From Symbiodinium natans (taxonomy: Eukaryota; Sar; Dinophyceae; Suessiales; Symbiodiniaceae): DNA of 64,000 nucleotides. A program made the position numbers and the translations under genes. Shown in pieces: positions 21,658 to 31,550 of this stretch. The first letter of the stretch is position 1; each line of letters opens with the position of its first letter. The stretch is from contig CAJNDS010002352.1 of NCBI GenBank assembly GCA_905221605.1, forward strand, positions 1 through 64,000, read 5' to 3'. The notes beneath the pieces were generated by a model that did not search any database, had not been told where the DNA came from, and saw only the letters and a list, made by a program, of their open reading frames with translations.

Positions 21658-21944
21658 TGCGGAGCTGCAATTGGTATTGTAGAAAAGAGTTAGTGTTGAG
21701 AGTTGGAAGGGTTAATGAACCCGGAAATCATGTTTGGCTCAAGATGGGCTTGAACAGAAAGCCACAAGTTCAAAAAGTAGTGCCTGGGTTCTTAGGGTTT
21801 GGTAAGGGTGTGGATTCCTTCCCCCTTTCCTTCCCCCCTGGGTTGCTCTTATCCGTGTTCTTGTTTGTTTCTTGGTTCGATCTGGGAAATATAAGTTCAG
21901 GGCGATTAGGGGAGTTGATTTCCTTCCTTTGTTGTCCCCCCGTA
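21658..21944 (+). repeat. 3' LTR
   Basis: 287 bp, one mismatch to the 5' LTR. Followed by TAGGGTTTAGGG. Confidence 0.9.
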
Positions 21945-21959
21945 TAGGGTTTAGGGTTC

Positions 21960-22700
21960 AGGATTTGGCATATGGATGCCAGCTACACGTGCGTGGCGTG
22001 CACCGGCCGTCGTGGCTGCCAGAAACTGGGGTCGAAGCCGACAGCAACGCGCCGTCCGTTGCTGGCCATGCTTCGAAAATGGCCTACACTTCCTCAGCGA
22101 AACTCATCGGCAACGTGCGGAGAACTCTCGCTGGCAAACACAGGGGGCTTCTGGAATTCTGTGACGCAGAGAAGGTGGAAGGACGCTGGGCCGCCAGCAG
22201 CCTCTGAGCAATGGGAAAAAGGGCACTGAGCCGAAACTACGGACAACGAGCACCAGAGTGAGAGAATAAAGCTTTAGGGCTTTCGAAAACCCACTGGCAC
22301 TGGTCGCAGCTGAGGTTCTGACAACAGCATCATGACCAAACCGGAAGAGTTGCTCGGTGGTCCGATCCATACCAGCGCTCCTTTCTGAAATACCACATGG
22401 GCCATAACCAACCATGCTATACTCTCTAGACCCTAGGGTTGAAGATTTAGGTTTCATAGTGCTCTCGAAGAGTCACCCTACAAGTCTGAGATTAGGGGTC
22501 CCCCTTTTTTGGGTATCACCCAAATACACAAAACCTGTACCCTGAACTCTTTCTGAGCGGATGCCGCAGTCCGCAGTCGCCACTTTTCTTTTTCCAGACG
22601 TCGTTCGATGTCCGGCATCTCAGGTAAGCAAACATGTGCAAGACACAAGGTCACAAACACGGCTCCACCAGGCTGGGTTGAACCGTTCGTGAAAAACAAC
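21960..22700. other. Unassigned region
   Basis: No gene can be supported. Several overlapping short open frames exist on both strands at 21970-22230 without motifs. Confidence 0.3.
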
Positions 22701-22762
22701 CTAAACCCTAAACCCTAAACCCTAAACCCTAAACCCTAAACCCTAAACCCTAAACCCTAAAC
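22701..22762. repeat. CCCTAAA array
   Basis: About nine units on the plus strand. Confidence 0.95.
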
Positions 22763-23019
22763 AGCTGCTTGCTTGCACAAGATATGGGCGTAGGCTCCTG
22801 CTTTTCAGGAGCTCCGAATTGCCAACTCCAGCGATTGCTTTCCAAGATACCCTGTACAATTGACGTCGGACCTACCTCTTCACACAGTTCGGCGACTGCT
22901 CTACCTGACCATCAGTTCAGACAGCCCCATTTGGGGGACCACTGACAGAGGGCTTAAAGCAGGAGGCCCGTAAATGTGGCCCTTAACTTGGAGTGTGATT
23001 CTATACCTATGACCCTAGC

Positions 23020-23106
23020 AGAGAGCGAGAGAGAGAGAGAGAGAATAAAAATCAAAATTAAAAAACAATAAACATATAATGAATACGTATATATATATAT
23101 ATACAT
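23020..23106. repeat. GA and TA microsatellites
   Basis: A (GA)n run near 23022-23043 followed by AT-rich sequence and a (TA)n run near 23088-23104. Confidence 0.85.
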
Positions 23107-23347
23107 ATGCATGGACCTGCAAGGGCTCTTATCTCCTTCGCCACTACCAAAAGTAAGTAGGTCAAAAGTCTCCCACCACGCAAAAGCTAGCTTCAACCTC
23201 GACGGTACCAGGCTTGCAAAGCCATGCGAGAAAGCACAGGGAGCCTCTGCTGCTGGACTGTACGGGTAGCTGATTCTTATCCCAATCCCGCCGTCTTCCA
23301 GATGTGCATCGACCGCACATGCAACCTAGGTATCATCATCTCGACGT

Positions 23348-23542
23348 TTACGGTCGTTCAGGATTCTGGATGACGCACAGCACAGCTCGAAATTTTTGCG
23401 GTTCAGTTCTGAGCAGCAACAGCTGAGTATCCCGGACAGTAGCAGCCACTGTGCATTGTGGATTCTTGAAACCCCGGACAAAAACTTCAAACACAACTTC
23501 TGAGTCAGCTTGGTTGGTCACGCCGATGCACGCCATCAACAT
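23348..23542 (-). CDS. Exon of unknown minus-strand gene
   Basis: Open stretch of about 64 codons with protein-like composition (ADSEVVFEVFVRGFKNPQC, TVRDTQLLLLRTEPQKFRAV). It alternates hydrophobic and charged residues like a beta-rich domain. No start or family is recognised; probably an internal exon. Confidence 0.35.
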   Translation of the reverse strand: MLMACIGVTNQADSEVVFEVFVRGFKNPQCTVAATVRDTQLLLLRTEPQKFRAVLCVIQNPERP

Positions 23543-23904
23543 CCGATGTCTTCAAAAGCCATTCGCAAAGCAATCGGTACCCGCTTTGAAGTGTCCGCGC
23601 ATGGAGCCCCGGGACATGAAACAGAAGGAAAGGAGCAGTATGCGTATTACCGTTTACTATTGATTCTTCTGATTCTTCTTTGAAAAACAAATACACATCA
23701 GTCGTAACATTGCGCACGGGAGACCATTGGGTAGAGCGCGCCCAGCATAAGCTGCCTTGTCAATATAGTTGTGATCTGTGAGTGTTTGATGGCACACAGT
23801 GATGATCATTGACTGGCTGTCTTCAGTTTCACTGATGAGTATGAGTGTTGGTTCTTACAGTCCTTACAATCCTTACAATCCTTCTCAACAACGGTTGCTG
23901 CTGC

Positions 23905-24834
23905 ATTTGGTTCTTGACACGGAGGTGTGCACACTGTTCGCTTGCCTTGCAAAAGGTGGGCGGGCCTTCGGTGCACCGTCTTCCGACCGTCACCCAGTCT
24001 CTGCAGCAGTCGCTTGCAGATGACGGTGGTCTCAGCATGTGGCCGGGAACTAGGAGACTAGGAAACTCGACCTCCTTTACGGGACCAGACGGGGGTAACT
24101 ACCTAACTCCCTTACTCCCTACTGAGAACCAGCAAGGCGATTGTCGGAAGTCTCGGGCGTGGACGTCGTCCCATGCCTCGTCCAGCGCACTCTGCTCCTC
24201 ATTGCTGGAAACCACCTGCATGCATGGCTGCGAGGGGGTCAGCCAAAGCGAAAGACTTTCCTCTGTGCCTGCCGCTCTTTTCTCAGCGGTATGTCTTCCA
24301 GCAGAGATTCAGCCTCGGGCGAGACTTCCCCAGCCAAGCAGCAGAAAAAAGATCTGCTGAGATATGTCTGGGGCCTTGGGCACGGGGGGTCATACGTTGG
24401 TCCTGCAATATGCGGCACTGCTTCTAGGCAGCCTGCTATATCATGGACACCACGACGGGCAACAGCCGCCTTGGCCTTCGACAGATGTTGGGTTTGGGCT
24501 CCGTTGTAGGCAAGTAGGAACCCAGGCTTCCTTTAAGGGAGCAATGCGCACTCAGGTTCCCAGCGCATCAGAGCATAAAACTTAGAGCTCAACTCTTTGG
24601 GAGCTACTTCGATGCGCATTTTTGAACCGCAAAGGCTTGTGGCCTCAGTGTCGAATGTCAGCCCATGTAGGCATCGCAGCGAAGCCTCCAGTAAGCGCGG
24701 GGCCTCCACAGCAGGCGATGCAAGACATCACCAGTCAACCCCCCCCCCCACCGACCCCCTCAAGCGCCCCACGAATTTACAATTACGACTCGGACTCATA
24801 CACAAGCGCCGACTCATGGGCAGCACCAATTTGA
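23905..24834 (+). CDS. Possible plus-strand gene, C-terminal exons
   Basis: Three exon-like stretches: about 23950-24050 (VHRLPTVTQSLQQSLADDGG), 24290-24365 (MSSSRDSASGETSPAKQQKK then DLLRYV) and 24640-24834, a Pro-rich end finishing YNYDSDSYTSADSWAAPI and stop. The Asp/Tyr-rich tail and an in-frame stop suggest a true C-terminus. Function unknown; exon boundaries not resolved. Confidence 0.3.
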
Positions 24835-24912
24835 TCTGAATGTGCGAGCACTCGAGCTTCGCGCCTGACAAGGAACCTCAGGAGAGAAAAGCAAGGCAAG
24901 CCGAACCGTAAT

Positions 24913-25520
24913 TCATCCGTCATGGTGAGCACAAACAAGGGATGCTTGAGGCCAGTACCTCAGCACATCTTGCCAAAACATCGACACCTGGCCGAATTCA
25001 CCCGCACTTCCAACACCAGCCGTAGAACTGCCTGACTCCTCTCGTGCCTCCACAGGCACAGAGCTCTCTGGGCACAGTTCGGCAAAGCCTGTCACGTGAA
25101 CGCAAAAGGCGCCCCTCGCCCCCAAACCCTAAACCCTAAACCCCAAACCCTAAACCCGACCCCCTTGCAACAGAATTGAGCTGCGGGCTTCTCCAGCACG
25201 CGAAGAGCTGCCAGAGCCGTTCCGCCACCATGTCGCCTGGCGCAGACAACTGTTCTTACAAGCCTGTAGCAACACAACACAGCTGCAAATGGGGCGCGCC
25301 TGAGGATAGCCAGGAGTGCTTCCACTCCCTCAGGGAAAAGCACCGTGCCGGCCACGAAGTGTGACTTTTTTGGGAGGGGAGGGGAGTTTGGTTGGCTTCG
25401 GGCTTTCTGGTTCGGAGTTCGGATGGGGGGCTGGATTCCCCAACAACGCCTTCAGTTGCGCAAACTCGTGGTGGACCGCCAGGCACTCCTTGTCGTAGAG
25501 CAAAGCCAAGAGCCTGGCTG
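24913..25520 (-). CDS. Multi-exon fragment of unknown minus-strand gene
   Basis: From 5' to 3' on the minus strand: 25440-25520 (LLALLYDKECLAVHHEFAQL, coiled-coil-like), about 25280-25360 (LFPEGVEALLAILRRAPFAA) and 24913-25098 (FAELCPESSVPVEAREESGS, MFWQDVLRYW). A telomere-type array (25121-25158) falls between the last two, apparently inside an intron. Joins were not proven in frame. No family recognised. Confidence 0.3.
25121..25158. repeat. Short CCCTAAA array
   Basis: Five units, two of them variant CCCCAAA/CCCAAA. Confidence 0.85.
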
Positions 25521-25821
25521 CAAGTAGACAAGAGGGGTTTAGGGCGTAGGGTTGGAGGTGTACGGTAGGATTCCAGCGTGTAAGGGGCGGCAAGAATCGA
25601 TATGCAAACCCCAGACCAGACCTCAAAACCCCCAGGTCCAGCGGTGCAAACTTACTCTCCCTCACTCTCCCAGCTGCCCACCCCAAAGCTCGAGTTCCTG
25701 GGCTCCTGTTGGGGAGGGGCGGGGGGTGGTATAATCATACCCCTTAGTACTCCCAAACAGCCCTCCAAGCTATAAGGTTCGCTGGGTTCCCTAGTACCTC
25801 CCACGCTGGGAAGCCCACTCC

Positions 25822-26004
25822 CCTCAACCCTAAGCCCTAAACCCCACAAACCGGCATCCCTAAACCCTAAACCCTAAACCCGAAACCCGAAACCCGAAAC
25901 CCTAAACCCCAAACCCTAAACCCTAAACCCTAAACCCTAAACCCTAAACCCTAAACCCTAAACCCTAAACCCTAAACCCTAAACCCTAAACCCTAAACCC
26001 TACG
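25822..26004. repeat. CCCTAAA array
   Basis: About 24 units on the plus strand, with CCCGAAA variants at the left side. It directly abuts the exon-like stretch at 26012-26100. Confidence 0.95.
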
Positions 26005-26011
26005 CAGCTTC

Positions 26012-26640
26012 CCCACAAACAAGCACAAGGGCGGACCCATGGCAGATTCTCTGCACGTGCTCTGCGCTGCCGGCATTGATCGCAAGGGCAGACAAGGCAC
26101 TGCCTTGCGTTTAGGGCTCAGGGCTCAGGGCTTAGGATCGCGGGCTTCGGGTTGAGGGTTGAGGGTTGAGGGTTTCGGGTTGAGGCTTGTGGGCTCGGGG
26201 TGATCAACATGCGGGGGCTACTCTACACCAGGTAACTTCTCCAGAGGAATCCCGCACCGAAAGGACCCCCGCGAAGGCACCCGGGCATAGAAAAACTGTC
26301 ACTTGCCGACTCTGGGTCTAGACAGCTTTGTGCCCACTTCTCGTCGCCGTTTCAGCAGCTAAGCGCGAAGTAAACCCTAAAATCGTATATGGGGGGGTTT
26401 CCGACATTAGGGGTACCTTGTTGGGGTCCTTATTTTCAAGGAAAGCCTACTATCTGGAGATCTATATGAGGGGGCCCCCTAAACCCTAAACCCTAAACCC
26501 CTTACTTTCGTAAAACCCCACGTGGCCGCTAAGCATGTGATGGCCGCCGGGATGCCGAGTGTCGCTGCCCCTGGCGGGGTGGCGGCCACTCCTTGCACCG
26601 CAGCAACTGCGACCTCAAGAGAGGGCTTTAGTTAGGGTTT
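26012..26640 (-). CDS. Armadillo/HEAT-like exons of a minus-strand gene
   Basis: Two open minus-strand stretches read as alpha-helical repeat: about 26520-26635 (EVAVAAVQGVAATPPGAATL, GIPAAITCLA) and 26008-26105 (ALSALAINAGSAEHVQRIC, ALVLVCGEAA). Small-residue helices with A-L-x-x-L-A-x-N-A resemble Armadillo repeats, which mediate protein binding. Telomere-type arrays lie on both outer sides and a degenerate one (26109-26195) lies between them. Assignment rests on composition and pattern only. Confidence 0.3.
26109..26195. repeat. Degenerate telomere-like repeat
   Basis: GGGCTCA, GGGTTGA and GGGCTTA units decayed from TTTAGGG. Confidence 0.7.
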
Positions 26641-26745
26641 AGGGTTTAGGGTTTAGGGTTTAGGGTTTAGGGTTTAGGGCTTAGGGCTTAGGGCTTAGGG
26701 CTTAGGGCTTAGGGCTTAGGGCTTAGGGCTTGTAGGGTTTAGGGG
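26634..26745. repeat. TTTAGGG/CTTAGGG array
   Basis: Seven TTTAGGG units followed by eight or nine CTTAGGG units: a homogeneous block of a variant, so the variant itself has been amplified. Confidence 0.95.
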
Positions 26746-26802
26746 AACCCAGAACCAAAAAAAGGAAAAGGGCACCACTGGGCTGCCCAGTTCTTCTAGA
26801 GT

Positions 26803-26937
26803 AGGGGTTAGGGTTTAGGGTTTAGGGTTTAGGGTTTAGGGTTTAGGGTTTAGGGTTTAGGGTTTAGGGTTTAGGGTTTAGGGTTTAGGGTTTAGGGTTT
26901 AGGGTTTAGGGTTTAGGGTTTAGGGTTTAGGGCTTGG
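26803..26937. repeat. TTTAGGG array
   Basis: About 18 almost perfect units. Confidence 0.95.
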
Positions 26938-27370
26938 GGTGATTTGCTTTAGGGCTGCGGGTCGGGGGCTTTGGGTACAAGCCTCCCCTTTTCCAGTGCT
27001 CCTGCCCGGCCTGCGGCAGGGCAGCCGCGGTGCGGCGGATGGGGGAATCCGGAAGTCCGGTCAGCGCGTTCTTCCTTTAAGGGCTGTAAGGGGTTTAAAG
27101 TTTGTGGGGTTTACAGGGTATCTGCAAGACACATCAAGAGGCGCGTATTGCAAGGGAACACTGCCCGGCTCTAGGCCTCTGTAGGCCTACATGGGGGGGC
27201 GGGGGGGGGGGGGGGGGTGTGATCCGAAGTTGTGGAACCCTTTGTCGCAGAGTGCAAGGCTAAGGTACCAAAAGAGTCCATCATGCAGATCAACGTCCCT
27301 GCCCAAGAGCCGCGCTTTCGACGCAGCTGGTCAGCGGCCCAATCCCGATCCTGGCACCATGGTCTTCCAT

Positions 27371-27512
27371 CTAGACCATCACCCGCGGTTTAGATGTTAA
27401 CGTTGACACCGTTTGCGCAACCCAAGTGCCGGGAACACCATTTAGAAAACCCCCGATAGCTTCACGACCCTCATCGGTCGCGCTGAAGTCAAACCCTACA
27501 TCCGGCCCCTTA
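27371..27512 (-). CDS. Exon-like stretch, unknown product
   Basis: Minus-strand open stretch with DVGFDFSATDEGREAIGGFL and NGVPGTWVAQTVSTL. The frame stays open upstream to about 27850 but becomes Cys-rich and less protein-like. Function unknown. Confidence 0.25.
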
Positions 27513-28499
27513 CTTGTACTACAGGCGCCTGCCCTCGCTCCGCAGGCATTGATACAAGGGGCTATGTTAGCGCACATCTTTGCGTGTGAAGCCCAGTGAC
27601 ACGCAGCTGCGAGCGAAGTCACATCACCCCGCGTAAAGTCGCACCACAGAGGCACATGTTGAAGCCTTTCCCCCAATGTGCACGCGCCGCACGAGCATGT
27701 TCTCGACACACACTGGTCACCGCACGCCTGGGAGGGGAGCGCATTTTTGTCAGCGTGAATGAGATTTTTGCTTGGGGGTGCGAGTGGGTTCTGACCAATG
27801 TTGGAATTCGCGAATCCCCAGTGTGCAGGCGCCCGAGATACGACTTTACACAAGAAGATACGACGTAACCTACCCGCTTGTAGGATGTATAGGGCTGCCA
27901 GGAGGCTTCACGTCACGAAGCCGAGGTTCTTAGGGGCGAATTTGGCCCCACAAAGCGTGCCGGTTTGGCCATTTCAGTGTCATGGCTGTAATTCATCTAC
28001 GCCGGCCCTGTGAGGGGGCTTCGGAAAGCAACTTCACTACCGTCTCGAGGCCAAAGGGCGATCCGCGTGACAACCTAAAGAAACATCAGCAAGCTCTCAA
28101 CTTGGGGAAGAAGACGGCACCACGGGACACAAAGGGCATTTCGCACTCCAGAGACACATGTGGCTTCACAATTCCACCTTTTCGGCTTGGCTGGTGGCTA
28201 TCAGCCGCACATAAGGCGCAAGTTGTGCAACAAACTGCAAGAGAATGGAAGGTGGTGACGGCGTCCACCACGAAAATGAGCTACCTACAAGCTCAAGGCA
28301 ATAGAAAGAGGCGGCAGCATTCATAGCGGCCTCATGATCTCATAATCTTGCACGAGCGGCAGCGAGCCCGCATTGCTTGTGTCAGCACATCTTGATGGCA
28401 CACCCATCAGTCACTCGCTGCGAGCTGCTCGTAGCCCTGCCAAATATGCAGTGCAGAAGGTAGCCAAACCCTTGCGCTTATTGTTGTGGAACGTGCAGC

Positions 28500-28549
28500 C
28501 GCGCCCAATCGTATACGTATGTATAAATATAAATATAAACATATACATA

Positions 28550-28592
<43 letters not shown>

Positions 28593-28620
28593 TATGTATA
28601 TATATGCATATGAACACGTA
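28500..28620. repeat. AT microsatellite
   Basis: (TA)n core near 28552-28588 with degenerate ATAAAT and ATATGC flanks. Confidence 0.9.
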
Positions 28621-28789
28621 GCGAACAAGCAATGTCTTGACTTGGCCTTCTCGGATTCCATGAGCATGGCCTCCGAGCACATTGCCTCCCTGCCACGGAA
28701 CTGATTCTCTGCGGTGCGAAAGAGATCTTCGCAACCCAAAGAATGGCCTGGCGGCGGCCTTGCCTGGATGGCTTCTGCACTTTTGTATC

Positions 28790-30098
28790 TTACCCTCAAA
28801 GACTCACAGACGGAGCTCTGTTCGGGCAGGCCTGCTGGTCCACTCAGGATGACCGCTGCTGCGGAAGTCACGAGGATACCACCCGCAAGTACACTGAAAA
28901 GCGCCTTGGTGATCAGAGTTCGTAGGTCCAGCCACGAGTATAAGACTGCGGCAAGGCTACGGTGCCTGACTGAGGGGGAAGGTCGTCAGCACGAGCGCCA
29001 TGTTCAGCGACTCAGACACCCCGTGAGGCGCGCATGGCGGTTAACCCAAAGATTCCCAGCCAAGCTGCAGCAATTGCCAGGACAACCCGGCCATTCAAAG
29101 GATGCGCCAGATATCGGATCTTTCCAGCCTTAGGGGTCCAGAGGTCCCTTGGAAGAAATAGAAGGAGAGATTCGAAGCCCTGCCTGCAGCCCGAGATACT
29201 TGGACCAGCCCTGGAAAGCCTCCCAAACGGCAGGTGCGGAAGGGAAAGTTCTCAGCACAAGAGGCCAACGGGTTACTTTGACCCCGCCTGCACAAGCATG
29301 CAGCCCAAGACAACGTAGCCGAGCAAGGCGTGCGCTGTCCTGGAACCGTGACGTCGATGCTTGCCGGAATGTCTACGCCGGCATAAGCATAAGGCACCCA
29401 CTTTGCTGGAGGGTTGCCGGGGTCGAAGCCCAACTGTGAACCACCTGCCAAGAGGAGTACCAAGCTGCGAAGATGCTTTGGATCAACCCGCCCCCGCCCA
29501 TCAACTGGTGGTTCCGGAAGATGCAGCAGTAGCCAACCTCAAGTCGCAGGGGCCAGGACCGCCTACAACAGTGCAGGATTGACCAAATCATGGCTGTGGC
29601 CCCTGATCTTGGCCAAGTGACCACCGCGGCGAAGACCGCACAGGTCTGGATGGCCGCATGTAGTGCCCGGACACTGTCTCTCCTGAGACTTATGACTTGT
29701 TCACAGGGGATGTAGCGCGAGCCAAGTATCCTTCTCCCAAACCCCGCTCAGATGCCGGCTTTCCCGCCGCCAACGAATAGACAACCTCCGACCGTCATGT
29801 ATGGAGGCATGGCAACTTTCTCCGGCCATCTCTCTCACGTATATCGGAAGGTATAGCGCCTACGAACCCACTGAGGTCGGAGCAGAGCCACTTGTCATCA
29901 AGCACCAGCAGACCAACATTGCCGCGATGTGGCCGAAGAATAAGATAGGCATGTTTGTGAACCTGCAGTAACGTTCGGATGTTCTGCAAAGGTGCAGACG
30001 CTTGCTCCTGGCGACTTCAGGCTACCAAGTGGCTGTGCGGCACAGCCGAAGCACAGGGCCACAGCGAGCCCAATGACAGCAAAAGCCCAAGCCGCCAT
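28790..30098 (-). CDS. Cytochrome b561-like membrane protein (multi-exon)
   Basis: Cytochrome b561 proteins carry electrons across membranes using two hemes held by four conserved His on transmembrane helices. On the minus strand: start at 30098 with a signal-like helix (MAAWAFAVIGLAVALCFG); 29880-29962 with PILFFGHIAAMLVCWCLM; about 29615-29670 with ALHAAIQTCAVFAAVVTW; about 29440-29515 with HQLMGGGGLIQSIFAAWY; 29045-29115 with AHPLNGRVVLAIAAAWLGIF; 28790-28930 with ALFSVLAGGILVTSAAAVIL. The patterns GHxxxM, LHxxxQ, HxxxG and HxxxGR follow the b561 order, giving the four His. Exon joins were not fully resolved and no DOMON domain was seen. The family match is by eye; a different multi-helix protein remains possible. 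Confidence 0.45.
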
Positions 30099-30540
30099 GG
30101 CGCAAGTGGGGCTCCCTGACCCCCTGGTCAAACTCGGACGAACTCAGGCTATTGCTCCCATGACCCCTGTGCAGTTATAGCTATACTCTCCTTAGAACCT
30201 TAATAAAAATAATATGTTTAATGTCCTCTTGGGTTGTATATAAACGAACCATTCAAAATAATTCCCCAGGGGGGTTATAGATACCATGTGTGATGCAGAC
30301 AGGCTCGGGAGCAGCCGACATACAGCTGACGGCGTTGGCTCAAGAGGCACTTGTTTCGGGGAGCTCTCAACACTTCGCACCCTGCAGTTTTTAGACCATG
30401 AACCAGCAAAGAAACATTCATTATTAAAGCACTACAACGTCAATACAGGCCCCCCGCAGTGAGAGGCAATGCGAGCCCAGAAGTGCAGAAGCAACGACAA
30501 TTTCAAGGATGGCGAGCGAGGCCATGCCCGCACCTAGCCA

Positions 30541-30622
30541 AGGGTTTAAGGTTTAGGGTTTAGGGTTTAGGGTTTAGGGTTTAGGGTTTAGGGTTTAGGG
30601 TTTAGGGTTTAGGGTTTAGGGT
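30541..30622. repeat. TTTAGGG array
   Basis: About 11 units. Nothing convincing is seen between 30630 and 31550 apart from overlapping short open frames. Confidence 0.95.
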
Positions 30623-31550
30623 TTTCGTCCAAAATGCAAGGGCGGTGGGTGAGGGGGGAGGCGACATGCCTGCTCTCCATTGAGCAGAAAGCCCCAGTGC
30701 TCTTCGGTTTAGGTACTCGGCACCCTGTGAGTACGAAACCGAAGCACACCCGCCGCGTTTGGACAAGACAAAAACAAGTGAGTAGAACAAATAGACCGAC
30801 CCGGCGGCGTAGGGCGGTAGTCGGGTCGCCGGGCCACCCCATCATCAACAGCGGAAGAGAAAAAAGCAAAAAACAAAAAAGACACCTCTCTAAACCCGAA
30901 ACTCCCAAGCCTGCTCCCAAAACCTAGCCCTTGGGACGACCTGCTGCAGGGGCTTTGAGGTGACTTGGTACCTAACGCCCGCAAACGCACAACCCAAGCG
31001 GCTTAGGGCTTAGGATGTGGCAGAATCTAGGACCATTGGGCGTCTCTCTCTACACAGAATGGTGCCCTTTTGAGGTTCTGGCTTCGTGATATAGAGCTTT
31101 CCATTCAGGGTACCCCTGAGAGTACCCTTGACGTCACACCCAGACCTTTTTGTTTGTGAAACATGGGGAGATCAAGCGAGCAGTGCCTCCTTTAGGCAAC
31201 GACTCGAATTCTGGGATGGCTACTTGCCTTGCTCCCGAAGAAGAAGCTATGTGTCGTAGCCCTCACCTTGAATGAAACCTACAAGCTCCTGCAGCAGTGA
31301 CAGCATTCATTCAGCAGATGCGCATGCATGAGCAAAAACAAGCTGTTCCATGGCGCCTGATGAAATTTATAACCCCTGAGGTTCCGTTTCCAAATTTTCC
31401 TTACAGGCGGGCTCCATCATATAGGCCATCAGCCATGAGTTGCAGCCCTTGCCCCACCAGAGCTGCTCTGCTTACAAGCCACCCGCAGCCCGAGGCCCTA
31501 CCTGCAACCGTGCCACTCCCGCGGAAGAACAAGAGTCGATGGCCTTTATC

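Larger units (their letters stand above)
13100..21944 (+). mobile_element. Gag-only LTR retrotransposon, Ty1/copia-like primer, 8.85 kb
   Basis: Direct repeats of 287 bp (13100-13386 and 21658-21944) differ at one base, near 13372/21930. The element starts TG and ends TA. A 5-bp duplication TAGGG flanks it. A primer-binding site follows the 5' LTR and a polypurine tract precedes the 3' LTR. The 8.27-kb interior codes for two overlapping ORFs with WW-like, S1-like and CCCH domains; I find no YxDD reverse transcriptase box, integrase HHCC/DDE or protease motif, so it should depend on another element's enzymes. The nearly identical LTRs imply recent insertion. The plus orientation contrasts with the minus-strand genes around it. 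Confidence 0.85.
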
